Virus record (IMG/VR): IMGVR_UViG_3300033273_000422 | Location: 1 to 27,813 of that record | Reading direction: 5' to 3' (one strand) | Source: a virus | Length of the DNA stretch: 27,813 nucleotides | Part shown: in pieces, positions 20,274-27,155 of the stretch | Numbering within the stretch: position 1 is the stretch's first letter | How the letters are laid out: each line of letters begins with the position of its first letter | The notes under the pieces: model-generated | What the model was told of the DNA's origin: nothing | Database searches by the model: none | What the model saw: the letters and a program-made list of their open reading frames with translations, nothing else | Made by a program: the position numbers and the translations under genes

Positions 20274-20298
20274 GACCTCTGATTATTTATCAGAGGTC
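20274..20298 (-). terminator. Terminator with a late promoter core in its loop
   Basis: GACCTCTGAT-AAATA-ATCAGAGGTC then TTTTTGT: perfect 10-bp stem. The stem includes the TGA stop of the 46-residue gene. The loop reads GATAAATA (20284-20291), 7 of 8 matches to the late box, and the 694-residue gene starts 24 nt downstream. Confidence 0.75.
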
Positions 20299-20430
20299 AA
20301 ACACTGCATCTATTGAATTTTGAGTCAGGTCAAGTTGCAACTGCAAAACAACAGTGTCTTGCTCAAGAGATATAATTCTGTCTTGCAACTTTAAGATTTG
20401 ATTTTGTAATTCAAGAATAGATGTAGTCAT
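20290..20430 (-). CDS. Leucine-zipper peptide (46 aa)
   Basis: MTTSILELQNQILKLQDRII... to ...SIDAVFDL. Heptad Leu/Ile (LELQNQILKLQDRIISLEQ) indicate a parallel coiled coil. ATG overlaps the upstream stop. Stop sits in the terminator stem. Confidence 0.65.
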   Translation of the reverse strand: MTTSILELQNQILKLQDRIISLEQDTVVLQLQLDLTQNSIDAVFDL

Positions 20431-20594
20431 TCTTCTACTTCGGTATTTTGTTGTCTCAATTTCTCCACAAGATACTCAGCAAAACTTTCCATTTTATCTG
20501 GATGAATTTGCTGAATGCCTGCTTCCTTTACTGCGTTAGTAATGCTGTAAATTTCATTCTGGTCAAGTTTTTTACCGTTTGATGGAAGAGTCAT
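20427..20594 (-). CDS. Small hypothetical protein (55 aa)
   Basis: MTLPSNGKKLDQNEIYSITN... to ...QQNTEVEE. Good GAGG site 4 nt before ATG. Helical. Cotranscribed with the leucine-zipper peptide. Confidence 0.62.
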   Translation of the reverse strand: MTLPSNGKKLDQNEIYSITNAVKEAGIQQIHPDKMESFAEYLVEKLRQQNTEVEE

Positions 20595-20617
20595 AGTACC
20601 TCGTTGATTGTCTACGT

Positions 20618-20623
20618 ATCATA
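20618..20623 (-). promoter_or_regulatory. Extended -10 (TGT-TATGAT) for the 55-aa gene
   Basis: TGT-TATGAT with no good -35. Lies just after the U-run of the terminator at 20640-20671. Confidence 0.45.
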
Positions 20624-20639
20624 ACAGAAAAAATCTCGA

Positions 20640-20671
20640 AACCCTGATTATTTAATAATGTCTTCAGGGTT
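20640..20671 (-). terminator. Terminator with late-like core in its loop
   Basis: AACCCTGA/TCAGGGTT 8-bp stem, 16-nt loop, T-run 6 nt after the stem. The loop contains ATTAAATA (20649-20656), 6 of 8 matches to the late box. Confidence 0.55.
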
Positions 20672-20687
20672 GTGAAAACTTTCTTAA

Positions 20688-20909
20688 TTATTCAACAATA
20701 GGACCCCAAGTTCCACTGTCACCTGCTTCTCTGCTTTCCAACTTATCCATGATTTCATCGAATGTTTGGAGACTCTCCATTTCTTGGATGAGTTTAGCAA
20801 TACTTGTACATACTAATGGTCTTTCTTGACGAGCAGCAAAAGCAAGTGCATTACGCAGGTGAGATTCTGCTTCTCTCAAGGATTCAGATACAGATTTAGA
20901 AAGTGCCAT
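20688..20909 (-). CDS. Hypothetical protein (73 aa)
   Basis: MALSKSVSESLREAESHLRN... Helical; coupled by overlap to the 82-residue gene (TGATG). Ends at the terminator 20640-20671. Function unknown. Confidence 0.62.
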   Translation of the reverse strand: MALSKSVSESLREAESHLRNALAFAARQERPLVCTSIAKLIQEMESLQTFDEIMDKLESREAGDSGTWGPIVE

Positions 20910-21157
20910 CAGGAATAAACGTCAGGGTATTTTGCTTGGATTTTCTCATTGGTTGCCACAATAAGAGTATCGGTAATATCTTTAAGTAGTGGAAGAAGAC
21001 GTGGATTAATCTGTGCATTATTATCAATGCCAGTTCCCTCAGGGAAAATAGCAACTCTCACCTTATCCATAAGAACGCCGTACTCTTTGGCACAACCTTC
21101 AAATTCATCCAACCATTCTTGACCATGTTGAATGTCATCGAATTCCATCACACTCAT
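20909..21157 (-). CDS. Hypothetical protein (82 aa)
   Basis: MSVMEFDDIQHGQEWLDEFE... GAGG 8 nt before the ATG. Mixed helical, with VRVAIFPEGTGIDN in the middle. First gene behind a strong promoter. No family recognised. Confidence 0.65.
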   Translation of the reverse strand: MSVMEFDDIQHGQEWLDEFEGCAKEYGVLMDKVRVAIFPEGTGIDNNAQINPRLLPLLKDITDTLIVATNEKIQAKYPDVYS

Positions 21158-21184
21158 TTTAATTACCTCGTTAATAAGATTTCT

Positions 21185-21213
21185 ATTGTATACTAATTTT
21201 TGTTAGTTGTCAA
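21185..21213 (-). promoter_or_regulatory. Strong sigma70 promoter
   Basis: TTGACA (21208-21213), 17-nt spacer, TACAAT (21185-21190). The -35 contains the TGA stop of the 160-residue gene (21210-21212). Confidence 0.7.
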
Positions 21214-21692
21214 CGACCAGAACCAGACATCCAACCATAACCGTTGTTACCGCCTTGGAAGTTTTCAGAACCACCTTGAGATTCTGAAACAGTGTTCCAA
21301 TTTGCTGATGCCATTTCATACATCTTTTCATGAATATCTTCTGACTCAATAATTCCAGACTCTTTACGCATATCTTCATGCAGTCTTTCAGTTGCTTCTT
21401 GATGTCGAATAAATTCTTCTTGTTTTTCTGTACGAATTGGAGCAGGACCAAACCACTCATCATCTTCTAGATATGCTGGTGCAGGAATACCAATCCAAGG
21501 AGTAGAATTATTCATTTCAATGCAATCAACAATTTGGTCGTCAATTGCACATTCAATTTCTCTTTCGTCGATAACAGGAGGCCAATTAGGAATTGAAGTT
21601 TCCTGCTCTCTTATATGGAAAATATTTTTGATTGTTGCTTTCAACATAGGTTTTAAATCGGTCCTAATAAAATTTATATCAAAAGTGTTCAT
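21210..21692 (-). CDS. Hypothetical protein with Gly-rich tail (160 aa)
   Basis: From MNTFDINFIRTDLKPMLKAT (ATG 21692, placed after the upstream stop at 21715). A helical N-terminal part, an acidic middle (IDEREIECAIDDQIVD), PWIGIPAPAYLEDDEWFGPAP, and a Gly/Ser tail (GGSENFQGGNNGYGWMSGSGR). The C-terminal tail resembles aromatic-glycine tails of virion or nucleic-acid-binding proteins. Function unknown. Confidence 0.6.
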   Translation of the reverse strand: MNTFDINFIRTDLKPMLKATIKNIFHIREQETSIPNWPPVIDEREIECAIDDQIVDCIEMNNSTPWIGIPAPAYLEDDEWFGPAPIRTEKQEEFIRHQEATERLHEDMRKESGIIESEDIHEKMYEMASANWNTVSESQGGSENFQGGNNGYGWMSGSGR

Positions 21693-21714
21693 TGTGCAAC
21701 AATAATGTTTGGAT

Positions 21715-21939
21715 TTACTGATTAACAAATTCTTGTGTTGTTTTGTCGATGATTCTATTAGTTACATCTACGACAATTTGGGTACAAGACCCAGGAAGAT
21801 TACTATAATTACCTCCTCCTTTTCCGTACATTTCATCTTTTACTTTGTTCAATGCATGGAGATATTCCATAACATTGATATCAAAATTTTCCCAATACTT
21901 AAGTTCTTCGTTTTTATCAGCAAACTTAGGAATTTCCAT
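21715..21939 (-). CDS. Hypothetical protein (74 aa)
   Basis: MEIPKFADKNEELKYWENFD... Helical N-terminal half, then GGGNYSNLPGSC and a helical end. Overlaps the AbrB-like gene by 14 nt. Function unknown. Confidence 0.6.
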   Translation of the reverse strand: MEIPKFADKNEELKYWENFDINVMEYLHALNKVKDEMYGKGGGNYSNLPGSCTQIVVDVTNRIIDKTTQEFVNQ

Positions 21940-22261
21940 ATCTCTTCAAAGTGAATGTTCCATTTTGATTATCAGTCCACTCTAGTTCATCACCCTCTTT
22001 CCACCCAGTTTCACTTAGTAGTTCTTCAGGCAATGTGATAAAACAGTCATCACCTTCACCTTCTACAGGAAGAGTGTAACTTTTTGATTTGGGTGGTTCT
22101 GTAACCAATTCTTTCGTAGTAGAACCAAATTCTCTACGATATACAGTATTGCCACCATCAGGTGACTCGTAAATATACTTCTTTTCGTCCGTAATAAAGG
22201 GGGTGTATTCAAATCCACCAAGTTCCGCAATGCAACGCATCTCTGGACTAAGGTTGTTCAT
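21926..22261 (-). CDS. AbrB/MazE-like DNA-binding protein (111 aa)
   Basis: Start at ATG 22261. The C-terminal 45 residues (YTLPVEGEG-DDCFITLPEELLSETGWKEGDELEWTDNQNGTFTLKR) read as a SpoVT/AbrB swapped-hairpin fold, used by transition-state regulators and MazE antitoxins. No toxin-like gene is next to it, so a transcriptional regulator is more likely than an antitoxin. N-terminal half is unrecognised. Confidence 0.68.
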   Translation of the reverse strand: MNNLSPEMRCIAELGGFEYTPFITDEKKYIYESPDGGNTVYRREFGSTTKELVTEPPKSKSYTLPVEGEGDDCFITLPEELLSETGWKEGDELEWTDNQNGTFTLKRYGNS

Positions 22262-22412
22262 CAAGTTGCTCCTTTACTGCCTTCACCACAATATCCTGGA
22301 TTTCCTTGCTTGTCAACCCATTCATGAATGACCACTTTGGGTCTTCCTTGTCCCATTCAATAGAAAAGGAACCATCTTCATTCATATGAATTTTTAATGT
22401 GTCTTCACTCAT
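22248..22412 (-). CDS. Small acidic hypothetical protein (54 aa)
   Basis: MSEDTLKIHMNEDGSFSIEW... to ...KEQLDEQP. Overlaps the AbrB-like start by 14 nt and the oxygenase stop by 4 nt. Beta-hairpin then helix. Function unknown. Confidence 0.62.
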   Translation of the reverse strand: MSEDTLKIHMNEDGSFSIEWDKEDPKWSFMNGLTSKEIQDIVVKAVKEQLDEQP

Positions 22413-23041
22413 TGATAATTAACCGTCATGAATTGTGAAATAGAGTATCTACCAAGTCCAGTAAATTTACCATACTTGTTTCTATTCTGTGCTTTCATTT
22501 TCACCTTTGTCACTTGATGTTGTACAAATGAATGAAAAATCATACACATGTTATGTTTGATTGTGATTTTGTGATCATACTCTGGGAAACACATATCACC
22601 ACCTTCAAACTGCTTAGGTTCTTTATAGAACCAAGTTAATGCAGTGAACTGCGATGAATCTCTATGAGGTTTATACTGATTACTATTTTCATAGTAAGAA
22701 AGAAGAGTATGTTTAGTATTGACTCTTCTATAATTCCAAAAAGAATAATCGGTAGATGAGATTTCTTCAAGCAATTCTGGGTTCCAAATCTTTTTAGTAG
22801 CAAAAAGAATATTGGAGAAATCTCTATTAGGATAAAGTTCATCTAAGTGAATTCCATAATTCTGCTTCAGATAAGTTCCACTGACATCATCAAATGCAGA
22901 ACCAGTCTCCTTAGCATTCCCCATTTTATGCCGATAACTGAGGAATTCAATTTCATCCCAAATAAGTTTTTCCTCATCACTATCATAGAGATCTTCTATA
23001 ATAGCATGAGGAAAAGGTTCATTATGTAATGTTAGTTTCAT
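22409..23041 (-). CDS. 2OG-Fe(II) oxygenase-like protein (210 aa)
   Basis: H126-x-D128 (KPHRDSS), FEGGDMCFPEYDHKITIKHNM core, H175 (VQHQV) and R198 (GLGRYSISQFM). Typical double-stranded beta-helix order; the HRD variant of the H-x-D ligand is seen in prolyl hydroxylase relatives. Substrate unknown. Coupled to the 54-residue gene by a 4-nt overlap. Confidence 0.82.
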   Translation of the reverse strand: MKLTLHNEPFPHAIIEDLYDSDEEKLIWDEIEFLSYRHKMGNAKETGSAFDDVSGTYLKQNYGIHLDELYPNRDFSNILFATKKIWNPELLEEISSTDYSFWNYRRVNTKHTLLSYYENSNQYKPHRDSSQFTALTWFYKEPKQFEGGDMCFPEYDHKITIKHNMCMIFHSFVQHQVTKVKMKAQNRNKYGKFTGLGRYSISQFMTVNYQ

Positions 23042-23226
23042 TCTTCACATGCACCTTCTTTTTTATATTGCTTGCGGCACTTCTTTACTTCTTTGAGTTC
23101 TTCTTTAACCATTTGATATGCATCCTCGGCAGTAATTCTACCACCAAGTTCCATAGCACAAATGACCTCAACTCTAGTTCCAAAATGCTTAAGTGCTTCT
23201 TCAAAACAGTTTAGTTCTTCATACAT
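23038..23226 (-). CDS. Conserved cyanophage hypothetical protein (62 aa)
   Basis: MYEELNCFEEALKHFGTRVE... Helical, ending in a Lys/Glu-rich coil with Cys (KKCRKQYKKEGACEE). Such short proteins recur in T4-like cyanophages, as I recall; function unknown. Confidence 0.65.
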   Translation of the reverse strand: MYEELNCFEEALKHFGTRVEVICAMELGGRITAEDAYQMVKEELKEVKKCRKQYKKEGACEE

Positions 23227-23229
23227 TAG

Positions 23230-23436
23230 TCAATCCTCTACATTATAGTTGTATTCTAGTATTACTCTACTAAAAAAGTTTTTCATTGCATCTACTCGTA
23301 TCTTTGCATCTTCTGACATGTCTTTACCGTTTTCAGAATGATACAAAATAGATTCATAAATTACACGGACATCCATAATGTCCAAATCTAATTGAACATA
23401 TGGAAGTCCGTCATCTGGGATATTTTCAAACTCCAT
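23230..23436 (-). CDS. Hypothetical protein overlapping the end of talC (about 68 aa)
   Basis: Start placed at MEFENIPDDGLPYVQLDLDI (23436), inside the last codons of talC; ATGs at 23442-23445 are alternatives. Beta/alpha character, ending ILEYNYNVED. Function unknown. Confidence 0.58.
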   Translation of the reverse strand: MEFENIPDDGLPYVQLDLDIMDVRVIYESILYHSENGKDMSEDAKIRVDAMKNFFSRVILEYNYNVED

Positions 23437-24088
23437 TGGCATCATCCCAATCTTTCTGGAACTGGGCAATGCCTTGGTCAGTCATGACATTCTTGAACAT
23501 TTTCCAGAAAACCAGTGGTGGGATGGTAACAACATCTGCACCATATTGTGCACACTTTTCAACCTGACGAACATCACGAATAGATGCTGCAAGGATTTCG
23601 GGTTTGTTGTAGTTTGCCCAATCGTTATCGTAAACCTTACGAATCTTTTGAATTAGTTCAATTCCATCCACACTTTGGTCTTCCCAACGACCAACAAATG
23701 GTGAGATGAAAGTAGCACCTGCCTTAGCACAAAGGATTGCCTGTGCAACGGTGAATACCAAAGTTACATTGGTTTTAATTCCCTGAGCACTGAGAGTTTT
23801 ACATGCCTTAAGTCCTTCAACTGTGCATGGAAGTTTAACTGTGATAGCAGCACCCATTGCAATATATTGCTGTGCCTGCTCAATCATTTCTTCAGCAGTG
23901 TCTGCAACTACTTCGGTAGATACACTCTCAAGGTCAGGAAAAGAATCCATCAGTTGTTGAGCAACTTCAAGGAGACTTCTTCCACTACGAAGAATAAGAG
24001 TTGGATTGGTTGTTACACCGTCAAGAAGTCCAGTTTCATATGCCAGAGCAATTTGCTCAGTATCTGCGGTGTCGAGAAAGATTTTCAT
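23426..24088 (-). CDS. talC: Transaldolase, TalC/fructose-6-phosphate aldolase type
   Basis: 220 residues, the normal length of small TalC enzymes. Schiff-base Lys85 in AITVKLPCT; GVTTNPTLILRSG (24-36), SPFVGRWED (129-137) and AASIRDVRQV are family signatures. It transfers a dihydroxyacetone unit between sugar phosphates and, in cyanophages, is held to push host carbon toward the pentose phosphate pathway for NADPH and nucleotide supply (known for the family). All catalytic residues are present. Cotranscribed with small genes around it. Confidence 0.95.
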   Translation of the reverse strand: MKIFLDTADTEQIALAYETGLLDGVTTNPTLILRSGRSLLEVAQQLMDSFPDLESVSTEVVADTAEEMIEQAQQYIAMGAAITVKLPCTVEGLKACKTLSAQGIKTNVTLVFTVAQAILCAKAGATFISPFVGRWEDQSVDGIELIQKIRKVYDNDWANYNKPEILAASIRDVRQVEKCAQYGADVVTIPPLVFWKMFKNVMTDQGIAQFQKDWDDANGV

Positions 24089-24330
24089 TTGTCTCCTAGT
24101 GTATATTCCGAAAGATTTTCTTTACTTGTTATATTATAGATTACTGGTTGAATAGCAGTAATCCTGTTTTGGATGTCTGACAAAGCATCTTTCATCTGTT
24201 TATTTTCTTCTTCAAGAACTTTTACTTTGTCTTGAAGTTCAATGACTCTATCTGCAAGATAGAATGCATTTTTGTTAGTGCCTATCTTGTCTTCTGATGC
24301 TGCAAAAAACGATTTGATTAAGTTAATCAT
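24085..24330 (-). CDS. Coiled-coil protein (81 aa)
   Basis: MINLIKSFFAASEDKIGTNK... Residues 25-60 form a coiled coil (VIELQDKVKVLEEENKQMKDAL). Amphipathic N-terminus (INLIKSFFAAS) may touch membrane. Stop overlaps the talC start by 4 nt. Function unknown. Confidence 0.65.
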   Translation of the reverse strand: MINLIKSFFAASEDKIGTNKNAFYLADRVIELQDKVKVLEEENKQMKDALSDIQNRITAIQPVIYNITSKENLSEYTLGDK

Positions 24331-24333
24331 AGG

Positions 24334-24846
24334 TCATACCCAATCTGGTTTTCTGGATGGGTCACGAAGATAATTAGATGCAACCCAAGGTTTGGATGAG
24401 ATATACATCTTGTAAGCAGCAAAAGTGTTAATGCTTGTGTCAAGTTTGTACTCATCAGGCATTGCCCTCACAAATGGTGTATGTTCTGACCAAGGTGCCC
24501 ATGGAAACAATTTTTCTGCGGCTTTTAAGGCATTCTCACAAGTATGTATCTTATCATATCTATGAGTATATTCAAGGCAAAGCATGAGTCCATGTAGAAT
24601 CAACCACCTAGAGTTGGGTACAGACTCTGCTGCCCACCTGGTGCAGGGATGGTTCCTGAATGCCCCCTTCTCAGTCCTGTAAGGGGTGCCGTCTGCCTTG
24701 GGGAGGGTTCCATACCCATGCCCCCATCTCTCGGATGCCACGATGGCAAGCATCTGGCAGCACTCAAGAGGCATCTTGACCACATGCTTATCAGGCAAAC
24801 AGACCGCTGATTCCCTTGGGTCCGAAGAAGTTACGAAGATGTTCAT
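24334..24846 (-). CDS. Conserved phage protein with N-terminal PDKHVVKM motif (170 aa)
   Basis: MNIFVTSSDPRESAVCLPDKHVVKM is the recognisable start of a phage-wide family of unknown function (usually with DKHV-x-KM). The body has NHPCTRWAAES and TFAAYKMYISSKPWV. The 5' half is G+C-rich (about 59% over 24601-24780). The first 56 nt overlap the upstream gene in another frame; ATG 24846 is chosen over a TTG two codons before it. A nuclease or glycosylase role is sometimes assigned; not demonstrable here. Confidence 0.72.
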   Translation of the reverse strand: MNIFVTSSDPRESAVCLPDKHVVKMPLECCQMLAIVASERWGHGYGTLPKADGTPYRTEKGAFRNHPCTRWAAESVPNSRWLILHGLMLCLEYTHRYDKIHTCENALKAAEKLFPWAPWSEHTPFVRAMPDEYKLDTSINTFAAYKMYISSKPWVASNYLRDPSRKPDWV

Positions 24847-25303
24847 CGTCAAAAAATTGAAGAAGGTACTCTAGTCCCCATACTATACACCGAGATGGGA
24901 TTTCACACTGGTTTTCTTTGAGAGTCTTAACAGCATTTACAAGTCTCTCCAAACCACACACCTGTGCAGTTACTTCTGAGATTTTCATAAACTCTGCATA
25001 GTCTTCATCCACACCTCTCTTAACACCACTCACATAATATTTTCTTGCTTCACGCATGAGTTCTTGTGATTCTGGTGCAAACTCGATAGTTCCATTATCA
25101 AGTGGAATTGCCATATTCTTTATAGAGGACATGCTGAACTTCATAGACTTCCTAGTCTCTTCGATTGGAAGTTTATAATCAGCATCATCTCTATGTGCAT
25201 ACTGGATAATACCGTTGGTACATTCCATCACACGGAGAATCGCAATCTTATCTAACTCACCCTCAGGCAGATTCTGATACAGGGTCTTCCAGTCCTTCTT
25301 CAT
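24791..25303 (-). CDS. Hypothetical protein (170 aa)
   Basis: From MKKDWKTLYQNLPEGELDKI (ATG 25303); the frame goes 26 codons further but only over the neighbour. Mostly helical (SQELMREARKYYVSGVKRGV; LERLVNAVKTLKENQ), ending LLQFFDDEHLRNFFGPKGI. Overlaps the preceding 84-residue gene by 41 nt and the next gene by 56 nt. Function unknown. Confidence 0.6.
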   Translation of the reverse strand: MKKDWKTLYQNLPEGELDKIAILRVMECTNGIIQYAHRDDADYKLPIEETRKSMKFSMSSIKNMAIPLDNGTIEFAPESQELMREARKYYVSGVKRGVDEDYAEFMKISEVTAQVCGLERLVNAVKTLKENQCEIPSRCIVWGLEYLLQFFDDEHLRNFFGPKGISGLFA

Positions 25304-25517
25304 TTTCCTCCTCGGCTTTTTTGTTGAATCCAAATGGTGCGTGTGAATCTGTTTGCATACGAAGTTTTTGTGCAAGTCCACAAACAGATTCCATAACTTT
25401 CAGAGTGTCCTCCACATTGGAGTTCTCTGGCATTTGTCGATGCACAATATCAAACAGAGAGAAGAATTTGTCTGCTGCTTCTGCAACTTCTTCAGGAGTC
25501 AGTGGTTCGCTGTTCAT
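25263..25517 (-). CDS. Hypothetical acidic helical protein (84 aa)
   Basis: MNSEPLTPEEVAEAADKFFS... ending EEENEEGLEDPVSESA. Overlaps both neighbours. Function unknown. Confidence 0.62.
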   Translation of the reverse strand: MNSEPLTPEEVAEAADKFFSLFDIVHRQMPENSNVEDTLKVMESVCGLAQKLRMQTDSHAPFGFNKKAEEENEEGLEDPVSESA

Positions 25518-25662
25518 CAGTAATTACTCCATTATCATAAATTTTTACAGTTGGTTCTGTATAGTCTGTTTCATGCAGTTTTTTCAGTGCTGCAAGAACC
25601 TCGGGAGTTTCTTCCCATTCAAAAGTGTCACCACTTTTAGTAATGAATTGTCTAGTAGTCAT
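25492..25662 (-). CDS. Small hypothetical protein (56 aa)
   Basis: MTTRQFITKSGDTFEWEETP... to ...ITDEQRTTDS. Overlaps the next gene by 26 nt and the previous stop by 4 nt. Beta/alpha character with no known family. Confidence 0.6.
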   Translation of the reverse strand: MTTRQFITKSGDTFEWEETPEVLAALKKLHETDYTEPTVKIYDNGVITDEQRTTDS

Positions 25663-25853
25663 GAGTAAGAATCTTTTGCGTTTTTAAGTGTAGTTAGTAA
25701 GTGCATATCACCATGGAAATATCCTGCAATGATAATGCCAATACCAAATAAGAAACATGCCACTAGACTAAGAACTAATGGCATTGTTGGGTTCTGTGGT
25801 TTATCAGAGTTTTCCACCGACCACACCGTTGTTAATGGTTCTGGTGTATTCAT
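25659..25853 (-). CDS. Single-span membrane protein (64 aa)
   Basis: From MNTPEPLTTVWSVENSDKPQ (25853). Membrane segment PLVLSLVACFLFGIGIIIAG at about residues 25-44, then a short cytoplasmic or periplasmic tail. Overlaps the 98-residue gene by 50 nt. Function unknown. Confidence 0.6.
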   Translation of the reverse strand: MNTPEPLTTVWSVENSDKPQNPTMPLVLSLVACFLFGIGIIIAGYFHGDMHLLTTLKNAKDSYS

Positions 25854-26100
25854 CGAGTGAACCATCTTGCAGACACTTAAGATGCCAACGGGACATAGTA
25901 AGAACTGAGTCTTCAGTTAGGCCAGTGATAAAATGTTGTCCCAGAGGGTTCTTCAGAATACTAGTGTAAAGACCAAATCTTGTCTTCTTAATGTAAAAGG
26001 CATCATCGACCCACACAACATCATTGGGAATATCTTTCTCGACTGTTCCACCAAAGGAATCTTCGAGTCTGGGTTTGCGTGCTGTACCTAGGTGGGTCAT
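25804..26100 (-). CDS. Hypothetical protein (98 aa)
   Basis: MTHLGTARKPRLEDSFGGTV... Contains VVWVDDAFYIKKTRFGLYTSIL. Mixed alpha/beta. Overlaps the membrane gene by 50 nt. Function unknown. Confidence 0.6.
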   Translation of the reverse strand: MTHLGTARKPRLEDSFGGTVEKDIPNDVVWVDDAFYIKKTRFGLYTSILKNPLGQHFITGLTEDSVLTMSRWHLKCLQDGSLDEYTRTINNGVVGGKL

Positions 26101-26366
26101 TTCTTCTCAAATAAAAGATACTGGTTTTTTCTGAACTTTTGCCGTTTAAGATATTTCTCAGCATGGTCCATACATTGGAAAAAGCAAATCTTCAAATCTT
26201 GAAGGTCTTTACCATCCCTATGATAGACTTTCACTGGAAACGTTGAATGTGGAAACCTCTTTTTCTCTTCGGCAGAGATTTTAAGGTCTGTCTTTTTCTT
26301 AGATGCTGCCTTCTTCTTTGCTAGAGATTTTCGTGCAGCAGGTTTTTTCTTTTCAGGTTTGTCCAT
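26097..26366 (-). CDS. Lys/Ala-rich basic protein (89 aa)
   Basis: First 30 residues are a histone H1-like Lys/Ala tail (MDKPEKKKPAARKSLAKKKA). The rest is a compact domain (FPVKVYHRDGKDLQDLKICFF). The tail suggests nucleic-acid binding; the gene product might compact DNA or bind RNA. Function unknown. Confidence 0.62.
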   Translation of the reverse strand: MDKPEKKKPAARKSLAKKKAASKKKTDLKISAEEKKRFPHSTFPVKVYHRDGKDLQDLKICFFQCMDHAEKYLKRQKFRKNQYLLFEKK

Positions 26367-26401
26367 GTATGTAGTGTACCAGGGAAATCAAAAAAACGCA
26401 A

Positions 26402-26617
26402 TCAGTCTTGTGCCACTTCAAAGCAGACAGAATTGAACTTGCCAACCATACCTTTTAGTGAAACTTTTGTATGTTGGGAGTGAACTTCTACGTCAGTGAC
26501 AGTGTAAACATGTCCAAGAATACATGGTGGGAAATCATTGTTTCCCCATCTTTGTTGTTCTATAGTACACCCAAGAAATCTAACTTTATCATTGGGTTGA
26601 ATCTTTTGTATCATCAT
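26402..26617 (-). CDS. SH3/KOW-like small beta protein (71 aa)
   Basis: MMIQKIQPNDKVRFLGCTIE... PNDKVRFLG... and GHVYTVTDVEV...VSLKGM suggest a small beta-barrel of KOW/SH3 type. Overlaps the 74-residue gene by 29 nt. Function unknown. Confidence 0.55.
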   Translation of the reverse strand: MMIQKIQPNDKVRFLGCTIEQQRWGNNDFPPCILGHVYTVTDVEVHSQHTKVSLKGMVGKFNSVCFEVAQD

Positions 26618-26813
26618 CTAAGTCAAAGCATTTTTCAAATTTATTTCTCAATGCATTTATTTTGTTGTTCTCTTGTACTTCTAAAATAAGGTCACTTATA
26701 ATCTTTTCTTCTTCAGTAAATTCCATACGATGCTTTGTTTTGATGTCTACGAGCCTAACCATATCCATGTAGTACTCATGACTTTTACCAACAAACTCAT
26801 CGTAATCCATCAT
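26589..26813 (-). CDS. Hypothetical helical protein (74 aa)
   Basis: MMDYDEFVGKSHEYYMDMVR... Helix-rich with an acidic C-terminus (DLDDDTKDSTQ). Overlaps neighbours by 4 and 29 nt. Function unknown. Confidence 0.6.
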   Translation of the reverse strand: MMDYDEFVGKSHEYYMDMVRLVDIKTKHRMEFTEEEKIISDLILEVQENNKINALRNKFEKCFDLDDDTKDSTQ

Positions 26814-27154
26814 ACAAGCATTCCCTTATCTGACATATACCTAAGAGTTTCTTTCAGAGTTCCTCTATGATTCAATCCAATAGCAATCTGAGGGTACTCT
26901 GCCTCACTACCAAACTCAGCACGAAACTGCCTATCACTAAAGTCAACACCAAGAATAAACTCTCTCACATCCTGACCACATGCTTCAAGAACCATCTTTG
27001 CTCTTTCTGATTCTTGACTACCGTTACCATATACTAGTGCTTGCATCTCTTTTCTCCTTTTTGACCATGTATTATCACCAGGAACTGGTTCTGTACCATA
27101 TTCCCAGGTATCATAATCGTCCTCATTACGAGGGTCAGCTGTTAATTGTGCCAT
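26810..27154 (-). CDS. Hypothetical protein (114 aa)
   Basis: MAQLTADPRNEDDYDTWEYG... Contains SKRRKEMQALVYGNGSQESE and FREFILGV-like FILGVDFSDRQFRAEFGSEA. No domain recognised. One codon downstream of the cupin-like gene. Confidence 0.62.
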   Translation of the reverse strand: MAQLTADPRNEDDYDTWEYGTEPVPGDNTWSKRRKEMQALVYGNGSQESERAKMVLEACGQDVREFILGVDFSDRQFRAEFGSEAEYPQIAIGLNHRGTLKETLRYMSDKGMLV

Positions 27155-27155
27155 C

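Noticed and set aside
24600-24785. Second minus-strand frame in the G+C-rich patch
   Set aside because: The high G+C opens extra frames; the 24334-24846 frame has the recognisable family start.
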